Assembly: GCA_049509915.1 (NCBI GenBank)
Contig: JBEKZL010000031.1
Location: forward strand, 1-52,312
Length of the DNA: 52,312 bases
Source of the DNA: JBEKYD01 sp049509915
GTDB lineage: Bacteria; Acidobacteriota; Terriglobia; Bryobacterales; Bryobacteraceae
Direction: 5' to 3'
The translations under genes were made by a program, and so were the position numbers. This document shows positions 40,167 through 48,117 of the stretch, one piece after another (within the stretch, counting starts at the first letter, position 1; each line of letters begins with the position of its first letter). The notes beneath the pieces were generated by a model that was given only the letters and a program-made list of their open reading frames with translations, ran no database searches and was not told where the DNA came from.

Positions 40167-40855
40167 CTTTCCATGTGCTGACGATCTTCCCCGAGTTTTT
40201 CGAGGGGCCGTTCGCTCATGGCGTGGTGAAGCGCGCTGCCGACGCCGGTATCGTTTCGATTCGCATTCACAATCTGCGAGACTGGACTCACGACCGGCAC
40301 AGGACCGTCGACGACCGGCCGTTCGGCGGCGGAGAAGGCATGGTACTGAAACCGGAGCCGGTTTTCGAGGCAGTGGAGGCGATCTGGCCTGAGCGCGGCA
40401 ATGGCCGCAAGGCGTTGCTGCTTTCCGCGCAGGGACGCAACTTCGACCAGGCCATGGCCAACCGGCTGGCGAAAGAGCGCGAGTTGCTGCTCGTCTGCGG
40501 CCGCTATGAAGGTGTGGATGAGCGGGTGGCGGCGCACCTGGCCGATGACGAGATTTCGATCGGCAACTACGTGCTGAGCGGTGGCGAACTGGCGGCCGCG
40601 GTGGTCATCGACTCCGTGGCGCGGCTGATTCCGGGTGTGCTGGGGAACGAGAGTTCGGCGGCCTTCGATTCGTTTCAGGAGTCGGGGCACGGAGAAGGGC
40701 TGCTGGATTGCCCGCACTGGACGCGTCCGGCCGAGTTTCGCGGCTGGAGAGTGCCGGAGGTGCTGCTAAACGGCAACCACGAGGAAATCCGCAAATTCCG
40801 GCGGGAAGCGGCGCGGGAAAAGACGGCCGGGCTGAGGCCGGACCTGCTGGGGTGA
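40163..40855 (+). CDS. trmD: tRNA (guanine-N1)-methyltransferase TrmD
   Basis: A 230-aa SPOUT (trefoil-knot) methyltransferase making m1G37 in tRNAs. Motifs: FHVLTIFPEFFEG, DDRPFGGGEGMVLKPEPVF, LLLVCGRYEGVDERV, IGNYVLSGGELAA (AdoMet knot), and the anticodon-binding tail HWTRPAEFRGWRVPEVLLNG-NH. GTG start overlapping rimM. Normally rplS follows trmD; here rplS is absent from the window and the operon ends, facing a convergent operon. A weak hairpin GGTGCT...AGCACC lies at about 40870-40915 without a T-run. Confidence 0.95.
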   Translation: MTFHVLTIFPEFFEGPFAHGVVKRAADAGIVSIRIHNLRDWTHDRHRTVDDRPFGGGEGMVLKPEPVFEAVEAIWPERGNGRKALLLSAQGRNFDQAMANRLAKERELLLVCGRYEGVDERVAAHLADDEISIGNYVLSGGELAAAVVIDSVARLIPGVLGNESSAAFDSFQESGHGEGLLDCPHWTRPAEFRGWRVPEVLLNGNHEEIRKFRREAAREKTAGLRPDLLG

Positions 40856-40937
40856 AGCGGCTACTGGAGGGTGCTTAACCGGCGGAAGGGATTTCCCCAA
40901 GATCGATTAGCACCCCCACCGCCCAGCCTTTAGCGCC

Positions 40938-42329
40938 TCACAGTTTGACTTCGGAATCCTTCAGGCGCTCGGGAGTCGGCGGAGCGGCCTCGGCCGGCAT
41001 CTCGGAGCGCTTATGCACCGACACCGAGCCGTGTGTCACGGTAATCCGCAGACTGGGTCCGCTGCCTAGCTTGCCCTTCAGCGTGGCCCGGCGGCCATCC
41101 CGGTCCTGTTGAATAGGCTGGCCGAATTCGTTGGAGGCATCGCCTCGCTCGGCGGTCGCCTCCAGGTCGAAAGTGGCCTTTTCGGGAAGACCGAGATCGA
41201 TGTTGCCGCTATCGGCGCGCACGTCGACGGCGGGGGTGGGCAGCCCGGTTTCGATTTCCACGTCCCCGTGCGACGACTCAAGGTCGAGCGATTGGGAGAA
41301 GTCCGCAATCTTGATATCGCGCGAACCCGCTACCAGCCGCACCGGTCCGGTCAACCCACGGCCGTCGAACTGGCTGAGGTCCATATTGATGTGTCCGGGT
41401 ACGGCTTGTGCGTGCAATTCGGTATTGCGCGCGCCTTCGAATTGCAACGGTTTGGCCAGGTTCTTGAAATCCAGCGATCCGCTGAATGCACCTGTGACGG
41501 TGACCTGGCCGCCTATGTTTTCCAGTTCCAGGCCCGAACCTTCGCCGTTGATGTCCACATTTCCCTTCACGTCTTCGGCCCGCAGCGTGTCGCTGTGGGA
41601 CAGCACCAGGCGGACGTTGCCGCCCAGGCGCGCCAGGCGGGCGTCGCCGCGGTCGCTGGCCAGTTCCACGTTGCCGGCGACATCGGAAACCTCGTAATCG
41701 TTGCGGCGTCCGCGCGCCTCGACGGCCAGCCCTTTCGGCACGGTGATTTCCAGGTCGTCGGCAATGCTGGCGATCTCCGACGCCCGATCCTGGTTGGTGC
41801 GCACGATCACGCGATCGCCTTCCACCGCCACCGCGATGGCGGTGACGCTGTTGGCCCGATCGGCGTCTTGGTGCTTATAGGCGCGGATGCTCTTTTGACC
41901 GGTGATCGTGATATCGGTAGTGTCCATCCCCGAGATTTTGAGATTGCCGCGCGGCAGGTCGACCACCAGCAGTTTGGCGCCGCCGGCCGAAGCCTTGGCC
42001 GCGATCGGATAGTCGAAATCCGTCCCCAGCATGTGGGTGAAGCCCGCCCGCCATGGGAAGCCGGCGTGCGAAGCGGCATACATGCCGGATCCCGCCAGGC
42101 AGATGAGCACGATGAGCAGCACTTCCCCGCCGGTGAAGCTGCTGCCGAAGGCATTTTCTCTGGGCACCAGCGCCTCGATCAAGCGCCCCAGGCCCCACAG
42201 AATCAGCAGAAACGGCCAATACTGTCCGAGCACGTCGAGCGCTTGGAACTCGGGGTGCAAATTGCTCCACAGGAACAACAGGCCGACCCCCAGAAGGATG
42301 ATTGGCCCCGTGAACGATCGGCTTCTCAT
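40938..42329 (-). CDS. DUF4097-type beta-helix membrane protein with LiaF-like N-terminus
   Basis: A 463-aa protein. The N-terminal segment (SFTGPIILLGVGLLFLWSNL, YWPFLLILWGLGRLIEALV, and GEVLLIVLICLAGSGMYAAS) is a three-helix LiaI/LiaF-like membrane anchor. The rest is a DUF4097-like repetitive beta-helix rich in NVxLxxxxGD, for example LEITVPKGLAVEARGR and KGNVDINGEGSGLELENIGG. Such domains sit outside the membrane and accompany envelope-stress regulators. Last gene of the sigma operon; its ATG overlaps the upstream gene's stop by 4 nt. Confidence 0.78.
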   Translation of the reverse strand: MRSRSFTGPIILLGVGLLFLWSNLHPEFQALDVLGQYWPFLLILWGLGRLIEALVPRENAFGSSFTGGEVLLIVLICLAGSGMYAASHAGFPWRAGFTHMLGTDFDYPIAAKASAGGAKLLVVDLPRGNLKISGMDTTDITITGQKSIRAYKHQDADRANSVTAIAVAVEGDRVIVRTNQDRASEIASIADDLEITVPKGLAVEARGRRNDYEVSDVAGNVELASDRGDARLARLGGNVRLVLSHSDTLRAEDVKGNVDINGEGSGLELENIGGQVTVTGAFSGSLDFKNLAKPLQFEGARNTELHAQAVPGHINMDLSQFDGRGLTGPVRLVAGSRDIKIADFSQSLDLESSHGDVEIETGLPTPAVDVRADSGNIDLGLPEKATFDLEATAERGDASNEFGQPIQQDRDGRRATLKGKLGSGPSLRITVTHGSVSVHKRSEMPAEAAPPTPERLKDSEVKL

Positions 42330-42715
42330 TTGACAACTCCCGGATTGGAAGTCCCCGGCCCGCTTTCGGGCGCGGACGCGGGAACGCTATAGGGCCCCCG
42401 CGAATAGGAAGTGCCGCGATAATCTCCCACGGGAGGAGGCGGCGCCGGAGGCCAGGTATTGGGCGGATACGGCGCCCCTGGATTCGGCGGCGGCGCAACA
42501 AACCTCCCTAGCAGGCTCAACAGCCCGGCCACCACCAATAGCACCGGCCAAGTCTGCTCGAAACCGTAGGGCGTGAAATTCTGAAACGCGAACAGCACGC
42601 CGACCGTGATCAGCATCACCGGCCCCCTGATCGAGCGCGTCAGTCCGCGCTGTTGCCGGCGGGCGTCTTTCTGGGCCTGGCGTTCCGCCCAGCGGGCTGC
42701 GCGGTCATCGTTCAT
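42326..42715 (-). CDS. LiaI/LiaF-like membrane protein
   Basis: A 129-aa protein: a charged N-terminal helix (RAARWAERQAQKDARRQQRG), then two transmembrane segments (PVMLITVGVLFAFQNFTPYG, and WPVLLVVAGLLSLLGRFVA), then a Pro-rich tail (PPPNPGAPYPPNTWPPAPPP). The helices resemble the LiaI-LiaF-like region that follows in the next gene. It overlaps the gene upstream by 11 nt. Role: probable envelope-stress sensor or partner; inferred from context. Confidence 0.72.
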   Translation of the reverse strand: MNDDRAARWAERQAQKDARRQQRGLTRSIRGPVMLITVGVLFAFQNFTPYGFEQTWPVLLVVAGLLSLLGRFVAPPPNPGAPYPPNTWPPAPPPPVGDYRGTSYSRGPYSVPASAPESGPGTSNPGVVK

Positions 42716-43403
42716 GGCGCACCTCGGGCGGCGCGGTGTCGTGCGGATTCAGGCGCGCCCACAGCATGGCGACGCCCGCGGCAATCAGCAGCACCGGCCA
42801 GTATCGCGCCACTCTCTCGAAATCGAGCAAGTCGAGGGTGTGTAGCAGCAACAGCACCCCGAGCACGATCAATCCCACCGCGGCCACGGGAAAGCTCGAT
42901 CCCGCGCGCATATCCAGAATGCTGGAGTACTCGTCCACCGCCTCACCGGCGGCCAGCCGCTGCGCCGTGCGATGCGCTTCGAGGGCCATGTAGGCCCACC
43001 AGGCGATCACCAGCATCACGAACACCGGCTCCAGACCGTGGGCGGCGCTTGAGTCGGCGATCGACATCAGCAGCCCCCAGACCACCGCGTGTACCAGGCC
43101 CTTGGCGTACTGGCCATTGTAAATGGCGCCGACACCGGGAATCAGGCCCAGGAAGAACGCCAGCGCCGGCGACACGTTGCTAGAGGCATACGCCGGCGGC
43201 GGCGGATACGGTGAGGTATACGGAGGAGTAAAGGGCGGACTCGTGTAGCCACTGGCGGGCGGCGGCGCGGCCGCCTCGGCGGGAACGTGCTCATCGCAAT
43301 AAATCGTTCCAGCCGCTTCGCGCCGGCAGCCGTCGCAAAGCGGTTTCCCGCAAGCCCGGCAATACGCCGTAGCCGAAATCTCAGGATGGTTTTGGCAATT
43401 CAT
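42705..43403 (-). CDS. B-box zinc-finger membrane protein with TM2-like and LiaF-like helices
   Basis: A 232-aa protein. N-terminal zinc finger: MNCQNHPEISATAYCRACGK followed by PLCDGCRR and IYCDEH. A Pro-rich linker follows, then four or five membrane segments, including PALAFFLGLIPGVGAIYNGQ (TM2/GxGxxYN-like motif) and VAAVGLIVLGVLLLLHTLDL, and YWPVLLIAAGVAMLWARL, which repeats the LiaF-like pattern of the next gene. The cytoplasmic zinc finger next to an anti-sigma factor suggests a sensing role. It lies 14 nt after the anti-sigma stop. Confidence 0.75.
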   Translation of the reverse strand: MNCQNHPEISATAYCRACGKPLCDGCRREAAGTIYCDEHVPAEAAAPPPASGYTSPPFTPPYTSPYPPPPAYASSNVSPALAFFLGLIPGVGAIYNGQYAKGLVHAVVWGLLMSIADSSAAHGLEPVFVMLVIAWWAYMALEAHRTAQRLAAGEAVDEYSSILDMRAGSSFPVAAVGLIVLGVLLLLHTLDLLDFERVARYWPVLLIAAGVAMLWARLNPHDTAPPEVRHER

Positions 43404-43417
43404 AGTGTTCCCCTGAC

Positions 43418-44026
43418 CTAACGTGGTCCTTTATCGACTGCATTCGCCGGCGGATGGACCCGCAACTGGTGCTCTTCCAGCGCCGGGGCGGTTGTCGCGG
43501 GCGCGGCCGACGGCTGATCCTCGTCCCGCTGTTGCCATTCCCGCAACGTAGATTGAATCTGGTACACGACTTTCAGGTTGTCGTAGAACTTCTCGGCGCG
43601 GCCCCAAGTCCGATAGGCCCGGTCTTCCAGGCCCGCCCATATCGCCGCCGGGCGCAAGTCGGCGGCCCGGAAGCGGTACACCGGGGTCACGAACCGCGCC
43701 AGCGTCGCAAACACCAATACCGTCATGGCCGCGCTCATCGCATAGCGCGGCTGCAGGACGGGGCTCAGCAAGGTCTCCAACCACTGCCGCGGCCGCGATT
43801 TGGGCTGGCTCAACGGCGCCTGAAACAACAACCGGTTCACCAGCGCCGGCGGTGGTTCGACGGGTTCCACGGTGGCCAGAAAGCGGCTCGCCGCGGACGA
43901 ATCCCGAGCCAGTTCGGCACACGCCGGGCACGCTGCCAGATGGCGGTCGAACTCCGCCCGGGCCAGCCCGTCCAGGGTGCCATCCACCCAGTCGCAGATC
44001 AGGATTTCCGCATCCGCGCAGTTCAT
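43418..44026 (-). CDS. Zinc-binding anti-sigma factor (membrane)
   Basis: A 202-aa protein. The ZAS motif is FDRHLAACPACAEL (HxxxCxxC), preceded by the N-terminal helix MNCADAEILICDWVDGTLDG. One transmembrane helix, YAMSAAMTVLVFATLARFVT, at about residue 95-115. The remainder is extracytoplasmic and ends in an Ala/Pro-rich, Gln-containing tail. It overlaps the ECF sigma gene by 4 nt (ATGA). It should hold the sigma factor inactive at the membrane until released. Confidence 0.85.
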   Translation of the reverse strand: MNCADAEILICDWVDGTLDGLARAEFDRHLAACPACAELARDSSAASRFLATVEPVEPPPALVNRLLFQAPLSQPKSRPRQWLETLLSPVLQPRYAMSAAMTVLVFATLARFVTPVYRFRAADLRPAAIWAGLEDRAYRTWGRAEKFYDNLKVVYQIQSTLREWQQRDEDQPSAAPATTAPALEEHQLRVHPPANAVDKGPR

Positions 44027-44703
44027 AACGGCAGCATCCGCTTTCGCAGCAATCGCGCCAATTCGGCGCGCCCGCGATTGATTCGCGATTTCACCGTTCC
44101 TTCCGGAATATTCAGCACACTGGCGATTTCCCGGTATTCCATTTCCTGCAGGTCCCGCAGAATGACGGCTTCCCTCAAATCGGGCGAAAGCTTCTGCAAA
44201 GCCGCCTGCAGGATCTCGCTCGTTTCCCTGCCTGTCACCAGGCGGTCGGGCGGATCGGCCGCCCCGGCGCTCGCTTCCTCAATCCGCGGGAGCTGCTCCT
44301 CGATCGAATCCGTCACTCGCTCCTGGCGCGTGCGCCGGTAATGATCGATGAGCAGGTTGCGCGTCAGCCGCGCCAGCCACGTCCCGAAAGATCCTTCTGC
44401 CGCGCGGAACGTTCTCAGGGTGCGAAACACCCGCAGGAAAACCTCCTGCGTCAAATCCTGCGCTTGCGCTCCGCTTCCGGTGAAACGGTAGCAGAGGCCG
44501 TACACCCTTCGCGTGTGCTGCCGAACGAGCTCTTCCCAGGCGCCTTCGTCGCCGTTCAGGCACTTCGACACCAGCCCGAGATCCGTGCGCGCGATTCCGT
44601 CCACCAAATTTCGCTCCTGGCGGGCCGCCGCCAAGCCGGAATTTGCAGCAATTCCGGTGGCCTGGGTTACGAAAACATCGAAAGCTAGCGTCGCGGTCGC
44701 CAT
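44023..44703 (-). CDS. ECF-family RNA polymerase sigma factor
   Basis: A 226-aa sigma-70 family (ECF, RpoE-like) factor. Region 2: ELVRQHTRRVYGLCYRFTGS and AQDLTQEVFLRVFRTLRTF, then WLARLTRNLLIDHYRRTRQE; region 4: LQKLSPDLREAVILRDLQEM then EYREIASVLNIPEGTVKSRI-NRGRAELARLL. The N-terminus before residue 45 is extra and may be disordered; the ATG at 44703 is kept because it sits downstream of a sigma-like promoter. It is the first gene of a five-gene operon with its own anti-sigma factor. Confidence 0.9.
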   Translation of the reverse strand: MATATLAFDVFVTQATGIAANSGLAAARQERNLVDGIARTDLGLVSKCLNGDEGAWEELVRQHTRRVYGLCYRFTGSGAQAQDLTQEVFLRVFRTLRTFRAAEGSFGTWLARLTRNLLIDHYRRTRQERVTDSIEEQLPRIEEASAGAADPPDRLVTGRETSEILQAALQKLSPDLREAVILRDLQEMEYREIASVLNIPEGTVKSRINRGRAELARLLRKRMLPL

Positions 44704-44726
44704 GGCACTCGTTCTTTCAACTAGAG

Positions 44727-44753
44727 AAACGAGGCTTTATCATGATAGGTTCA
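44727..44753 (-). promoter_or_regulatory. Candidate ECF-type autoregulated promoter (GAACC-N17-CGTTT)
   Basis: On the minus strand GAACC (44753-44749) and CGTTT (44731-44727) are 17 bp apart. This fits the GAAC/CGT layout of many ECF sigma promoters and lies 24 nt before the sigma start codon. Consistent with autoregulation but unproven. Confidence 0.35.
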
Positions 44754-44832
44754 ATTTTTCCACTAAGGGAAGTGGTATTAGGGAGGCGGCGCCAGCCTCG
44801 CCCGGTTACAATGGCAGTGGCTGGCGCTTTCG

Positions 44833-45717
44833 ATGCTGCCGATCTCGGGCACCTATATCGGTCGCGCCCTGCGCTGGCGGATCTTCCTGAAACCCCTCAA
44901 GCCAAGGCCTTCGTTTCGGAACCTGCTCTCCGCCACCGTGATTGGCTTCACCGCCATTTCTCTATTTGGCCGGCCCGGCGAATTCGTTCGCCCCTATCTT
45001 ATTGCAATTAAGGAGAAAGTATCGGTTCCATCGCAACTCTCCGCTTGGGTTCTGGAGCGCGCATTCGATCTGCTGATGGCCATACTGGTGTTCGGGCTGG
45101 CACTCGCTCGTCTGAACTCCGCGGGCCTGCCGCTCAGCAGCCGCCTGTCCTGGGTTTTGCAAGCGGGCGGGCGCATCGCCACCGTAGCAGGGTTGGCGGT
45201 TTTAATACTACTATTGTCGATGCGGCACTTGGCGGAGCCGCTACGGCGCCGCCTCAGCTTGGCTTCGGCCTTCCTCCCGCAGCAATACCACCGCCGCGTG
45301 GAACGTGTTCTCGCGGATTTGGTCGAAGGGGTCGAATCCACGCGCAACGATCGTGCGCTGTTCCTGGTTTTCTTGTACTCCATACTCGAGTGGATCCTGA
45401 TTGTACTGTGCTACTGGTGCCTGGCGAGAGCCTTCGGGAGCATGCTGAAGCTATCTTTTGAGGAAGTTCTGATTTTCGCCGGGTTCGTTTCTTTTGGTGC
45501 GATCATCCAACTGCCAGGGATCGGAGGCGGCGCGCAGGTGGTCGCGGTCGTGGTCCTGACCGAGCTTTTCGGTATCAGACTGGAAGTCGCCACTTCGTTT
45601 GCGGTATTCAATTGGGCAATTCTGGTTCTTGTAGTAGTTCCAGTTGGGCTGGTTACCGCAGTGAGGGAGGGGCTAAGTTGGCGGAGCTTGCGGCGTTTAG
45701 GGCGCGAGACGGTTTAG
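44833..45717 (+). CDS. UPF0104/AglD-like lysylphosphatidylglycerol synthase-type membrane protein, apparently 5'-truncated
   Basis: A 294-aa polytopic membrane protein. YIGRALRWRIFLKPLKP followed by FRNLLSATVIGFTAISLFGR-PGEFVRPYLIA is the conserved core of the flippase-like UPF0104 family. Further helices follow (LLMAILVFGLALARL, GGRIATVAGLAVLILLLSM, EEVLIFAGFVSFGAIIQLPG, and IGGGAQVVAVVVLTELFGIR). Family members usually have 30-40 residues, including the first helix, before RALRW; here the frame upstream meets a TAG at about 44778 and the region looks non-coding. The gene may have lost its 5' end, or start at ATG 44833 with a shortened N-terminus. Orientation is towards nrdR. Confidence 0.7.
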   Translation: MLPISGTYIGRALRWRIFLKPLKPRPSFRNLLSATVIGFTAISLFGRPGEFVRPYLIAIKEKVSVPSQLSAWVLERAFDLLMAILVFGLALARLNSAGLPLSSRLSWVLQAGGRIATVAGLAVLILLLSMRHLAEPLRRRLSLASAFLPQQYHRRVERVLADLVEGVESTRNDRALFLVFLYSILEWILIVLCYWCLARAFGSMLKLSFEEVLIFAGFVSFGAIIQLPGIGGGAQVVAVVVLTELFGIRLEVATSFAVFNWAILVLVVVPVGLVTAVREGLSWRSLRRLGRETV

Positions 45718-45729
45718 CGTGAGCAAAGT

Positions 45730-46200
45730 ATGAAGTGTCCGTTTTGTGATCATCTTCACGACAAAGTGGTGGACTCCCGTGAGAGTAAAGAGGGCGATGC
45801 CGTTCGCCGCCGGAGGGAATGCCTCGCCTGTGAACGTCGATTTACTACATATGAAAGAATAGACGAAGTGCCGTACATGGTGATCAAGAAGGACGGTCGC
45901 CGGGAGAAGTTCGATCGCCAAAAAGTGCTGGGTGGCCTGCTGAAAGCCTGCGAAAAACGGCCTGTGAGTATGGCACGTTTATCGGAGCTGGTGAACCGGG
46001 TGGAATCGAGGGTCAGCGACTCGCCGGATCGCGAGATATCTACTATTGATATAGGAGAATTTCTGATGGACTGTCTCCGTGAGTTAGACAAGATCGCCTA
46101 TGTACGTTTCGCTTCGGTGTACCGGGACTTCCAAGACGAGCAGGCGTTCTTCGACGAATTGAAGACGCTAATGCGACAGAAGTCGCCCGAAGGCCGATAA
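45730..46200 (+). CDS. nrdR: Transcriptional repressor NrdR
   Basis: A 156-aa repressor of ribonucleotide reductase genes. The zinc ribbon is MKCPFCDHLHDKVVDSRESK with CLACERRFTTYER (Cys3, Cys6, Cys31, Cys34). The ATP-cone begins at EVPYMVIKKDGRREKFDRQK and continues VLGGLLKACEKRPVSM, ending with IAYVRFASVYRDFQD. No NrdR-box pair was found in front of it. It follows the UPF0104 gene by 12 nt. Confidence 0.95.
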   Translation: MKCPFCDHLHDKVVDSRESKEGDAVRRRRECLACERRFTTYERIDEVPYMVIKKDGRREKFDRQKVLGGLLKACEKRPVSMARLSELVNRVESRVSDSPDREISTIDIGEFLMDCLRELDKIAYVRFASVYRDFQDEQAFFDELKTLMRQKSPEGR

Positions 46201-46444
46201 GGTGCGTGAAGACGATTGAAAATGTCCCGGCCCTGTAACCTATGCGGTTTGCGAACATCTCATACAATAGGGCTTAACAACGAGGGAGATCTGGTGCTAT
46301 GATGGAGCGGTTGAACCCTCTGGCGGAGAAGTCTTCCCGGCCACCCGGGGGCTGGGCCATCAAGTCGATCGCGATTCAGGTTATACCCCGTTTTCCAACA
46401 TTCGGCGTACTTTATCTGCTTTTTCCGTGGGGAGGTGAGTCTTA
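46201..46444 (+). other. Long leader upstream of rpoD
   Basis: 244 nt without a gene. TACAAT at 46263-46268 is a -10-like candidate that would give a roughly 170-nt leader. The DNA from 46390 is AT-richer (CGTTTTCCAACATTCGG, CTTTATCTGCTTTTTC). No tRNA or known riboswitch is apparent. Confidence 0.4.
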
Positions 46445-47977
46445 GTGGATCATTTTGAAGATCAGTTCCTGGCAGACAGTCCGGAAAATCTCGGCCTGAA
46501 CTTCGAGGACGACGCGAAGTTTTTCGATGCTGAGGTAGCTCACGACGCCGACTTCCTGGCACCGCAGCAGCCGGTCGAGGAATCGATTTACACCGACGAC
46601 CCGGTACGCGTGTATCTACGCGAAATGGGTGCGGTTCCCTTACTCACGCGTGAAGGTGAAGTTGATTTGGCGCGGCGCATGGAGCGCGGCAAGTTGCGGA
46701 TGCAGAAGGCAATCAGCCGCTCCGCCCTGGTGCAGGGGGTGGTCGTCGAACTGGCTGAGCAACTGAAAAGAAATGCCATCGAACTGGAAAGCCTGGTCGA
46801 TCTCGGCGACGTCGAAGAGGGTTCCCCCGCCGATCTGAAGGTGCGCGAGGAATCGCACGGCCGCTTTAGCGACGTAATTATATTGCACAAGAAATTGCAG
46901 CAACTTGAGGTCAAGGTGGAAGCCATCCCGGTGGCTAACAAGCGCCCGCGCAAGCGGCTTTGCGCCAAGTTGAACCGAGCTAAAGTCGAGACTTCCCTGG
47001 CAATTCGCCGGTGCCCGTTCAAGGTAAACAAATGGAAGGAGTTCTCACGGGAGATCGAACGCGCCGTCGAGGAGATCAGCCATCTGGACGGCGAAATCAA
47101 GAAGCTCGAAACCCGCAATAATCCAGTTAACCTGGTTCGCCTCCGCGAAATCAAGCGCGAGATTCGCCGGCGGGAGCAGGCGGCGGGAGCGCTTCTCCCC
47201 GAGCTCCGCCACAGCTTGACCGTAATCCGTCACGGCGAAGCCGAAGCCGAGCGTGCCAAGAAAGATCTGGTGGAAGCCAACCTCCGCCTCGTGGTTTCAG
47301 TCGCCAAGAAATACGTAAATCGCGGACTTCACCTCCTCGATCTTATCCAGGAAGGCAATATCGGCCTCATGCGCGCGGCGGACAAGTTCGAGTACCGGCG
47401 CGGCTACAAGTTTTCTACGTACGCCACGTGGTGGATCCGACAAGCTATCACGCGGGCCATCGCGGACCAGTCCCGGACCATCCGTATTCCGGTACATATG
47501 AATGAGAGCATGAACAAGTTCCTTCGTGCCACTCGCGAGTTGGAAAAGGAACTGGGCCGTACTCCTACAAATGACGAAATAGGCCGGCGCATGGACATCC
47601 CGGTGGAGAAAGTGCAGAAGCTCAAGACCATCTCACGCGATCCGGTGTCGCTCGAAACTCCGGTTGGCCGCGATGGCGAGTCCGCACTGGGCGATTTGAT
47701 AGAGGACCGCTGGGTAGGTTCGCCCGTGGACGCGGTGATCGAGTCCAACGTCCGCGACGAAACCGCGGGCATCCTGAAAACTCTTTCTCCCAAAGAGGAG
47801 AAGGTGATTCGGATGCGTTTCGGCATCGGTTGCGAGCGCGAGCACACGCTGGAGGAAATCGGCCAGGAATTCGACGTTACCCGTGAGCGGATTCGCCAGA
47901 TCGAAGCCAAAGCGTTGCGCCAGTTGAGAGCGCCCGAACGGGCTCGCCGGCTTCGGGCCCTGATGGCTGCCAGATAG
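46445..47977 (+). CDS. rpoD: RNA polymerase primary sigma factor RpoD
   Basis: A 510-aa housekeeping sigma factor. Region 1.2: DDPVRVYLREMGAVPLLTRE and GEVDLARRMERGK. Regions 2.1-2.4: RLVVSVAKKYVNRGLHLLDL, IQEGNIGLMRAADKFEYRRG and YKFSTYATWWIRQAITRAIA followed by DQSRTIRIPVHM. Region 3: ELEKELGRTPTNDEIGRRM. Region 4: TLEEIGQEFDVTRERIRQIE-AKALRQLR. It is about 100 residues shorter than E. coli RpoD because region 1.1 is reduced and the non-conserved insert is short. The GTG start has GGGGAGGTGA 5-10 nt upstream. Confidence 0.95.
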   Translation: MDHFEDQFLADSPENLGLNFEDDAKFFDAEVAHDADFLAPQQPVEESIYTDDPVRVYLREMGAVPLLTREGEVDLARRMERGKLRMQKAISRSALVQGVVVELAEQLKRNAIELESLVDLGDVEEGSPADLKVREESHGRFSDVIILHKKLQQLEVKVEAIPVANKRPRKRLCAKLNRAKVETSLAIRRCPFKVNKWKEFSREIERAVEEISHLDGEIKKLETRNNPVNLVRLREIKREIRRREQAAGALLPELRHSLTVIRHGEAEAERAKKDLVEANLRLVVSVAKKYVNRGLHLLDLIQEGNIGLMRAADKFEYRRGYKFSTYATWWIRQAITRAIADQSRTIRIPVHMNESMNKFLRATRELEKELGRTPTNDEIGRRMDIPVEKVQKLKTISRDPVSLETPVGRDGESALGDLIEDRWVGSPVDAVIESNVRDETAGILKTLSPKEEKVIRMRFGIGCEREHTLEEIGQEFDVTRERIRQIEAKALRQLRAPERARRLRALMAAR

Positions 47978-48020
47978 ATTTTGCAGTCGACCTTTGCGAA
48001 GTAAGCCGGTACTCCTCCCA

Positions 48021-48061
48021 AGCCGGAGGGATTCCCAAGGGTAGTCCCTCCGGCTCTTTTT
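48021..48061 (+). terminator. Rho-independent terminator after rpoD
   Basis: Stem AGCCGGAGGGA (48021-48031) and TCCCTCCGGCT (48045-48055) are perfectly complementary over 11 bp, with a 13-nt loop, followed by CTTTTT. It lies about 45 nt past the rpoD stop and just before the lepB promoter. Confidence 0.92.
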
Positions 48062-48085
48062 GAGACGGTCCGTTTTCCGGGGTGC

Positions 48086-48094
48086 TGGTATAAT
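48086..48094 (+). promoter_or_regulatory. Extended -10 promoter of lepB (TGG-TATAAT)
   Basis: TGG directly followed by the consensus TATAAT, 23 nt before ATG 48118. No good -35 is required with an extended -10; TTGAGA is present at 48060 but too far (23 bp). The promoter lies between the rpoD terminator and lepB, so lepB is separately transcribed. Confidence 0.65.
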
Positions 48095-48117
48095 CGACAA
48101 CAAGGTTGCAAGTAGGG

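Noticed and set aside
46201..46444. tRNA or riboswitch in the rpoD leader
   Set aside because: No cloverleaf or known aptamer motif could be drawn from the sequence.
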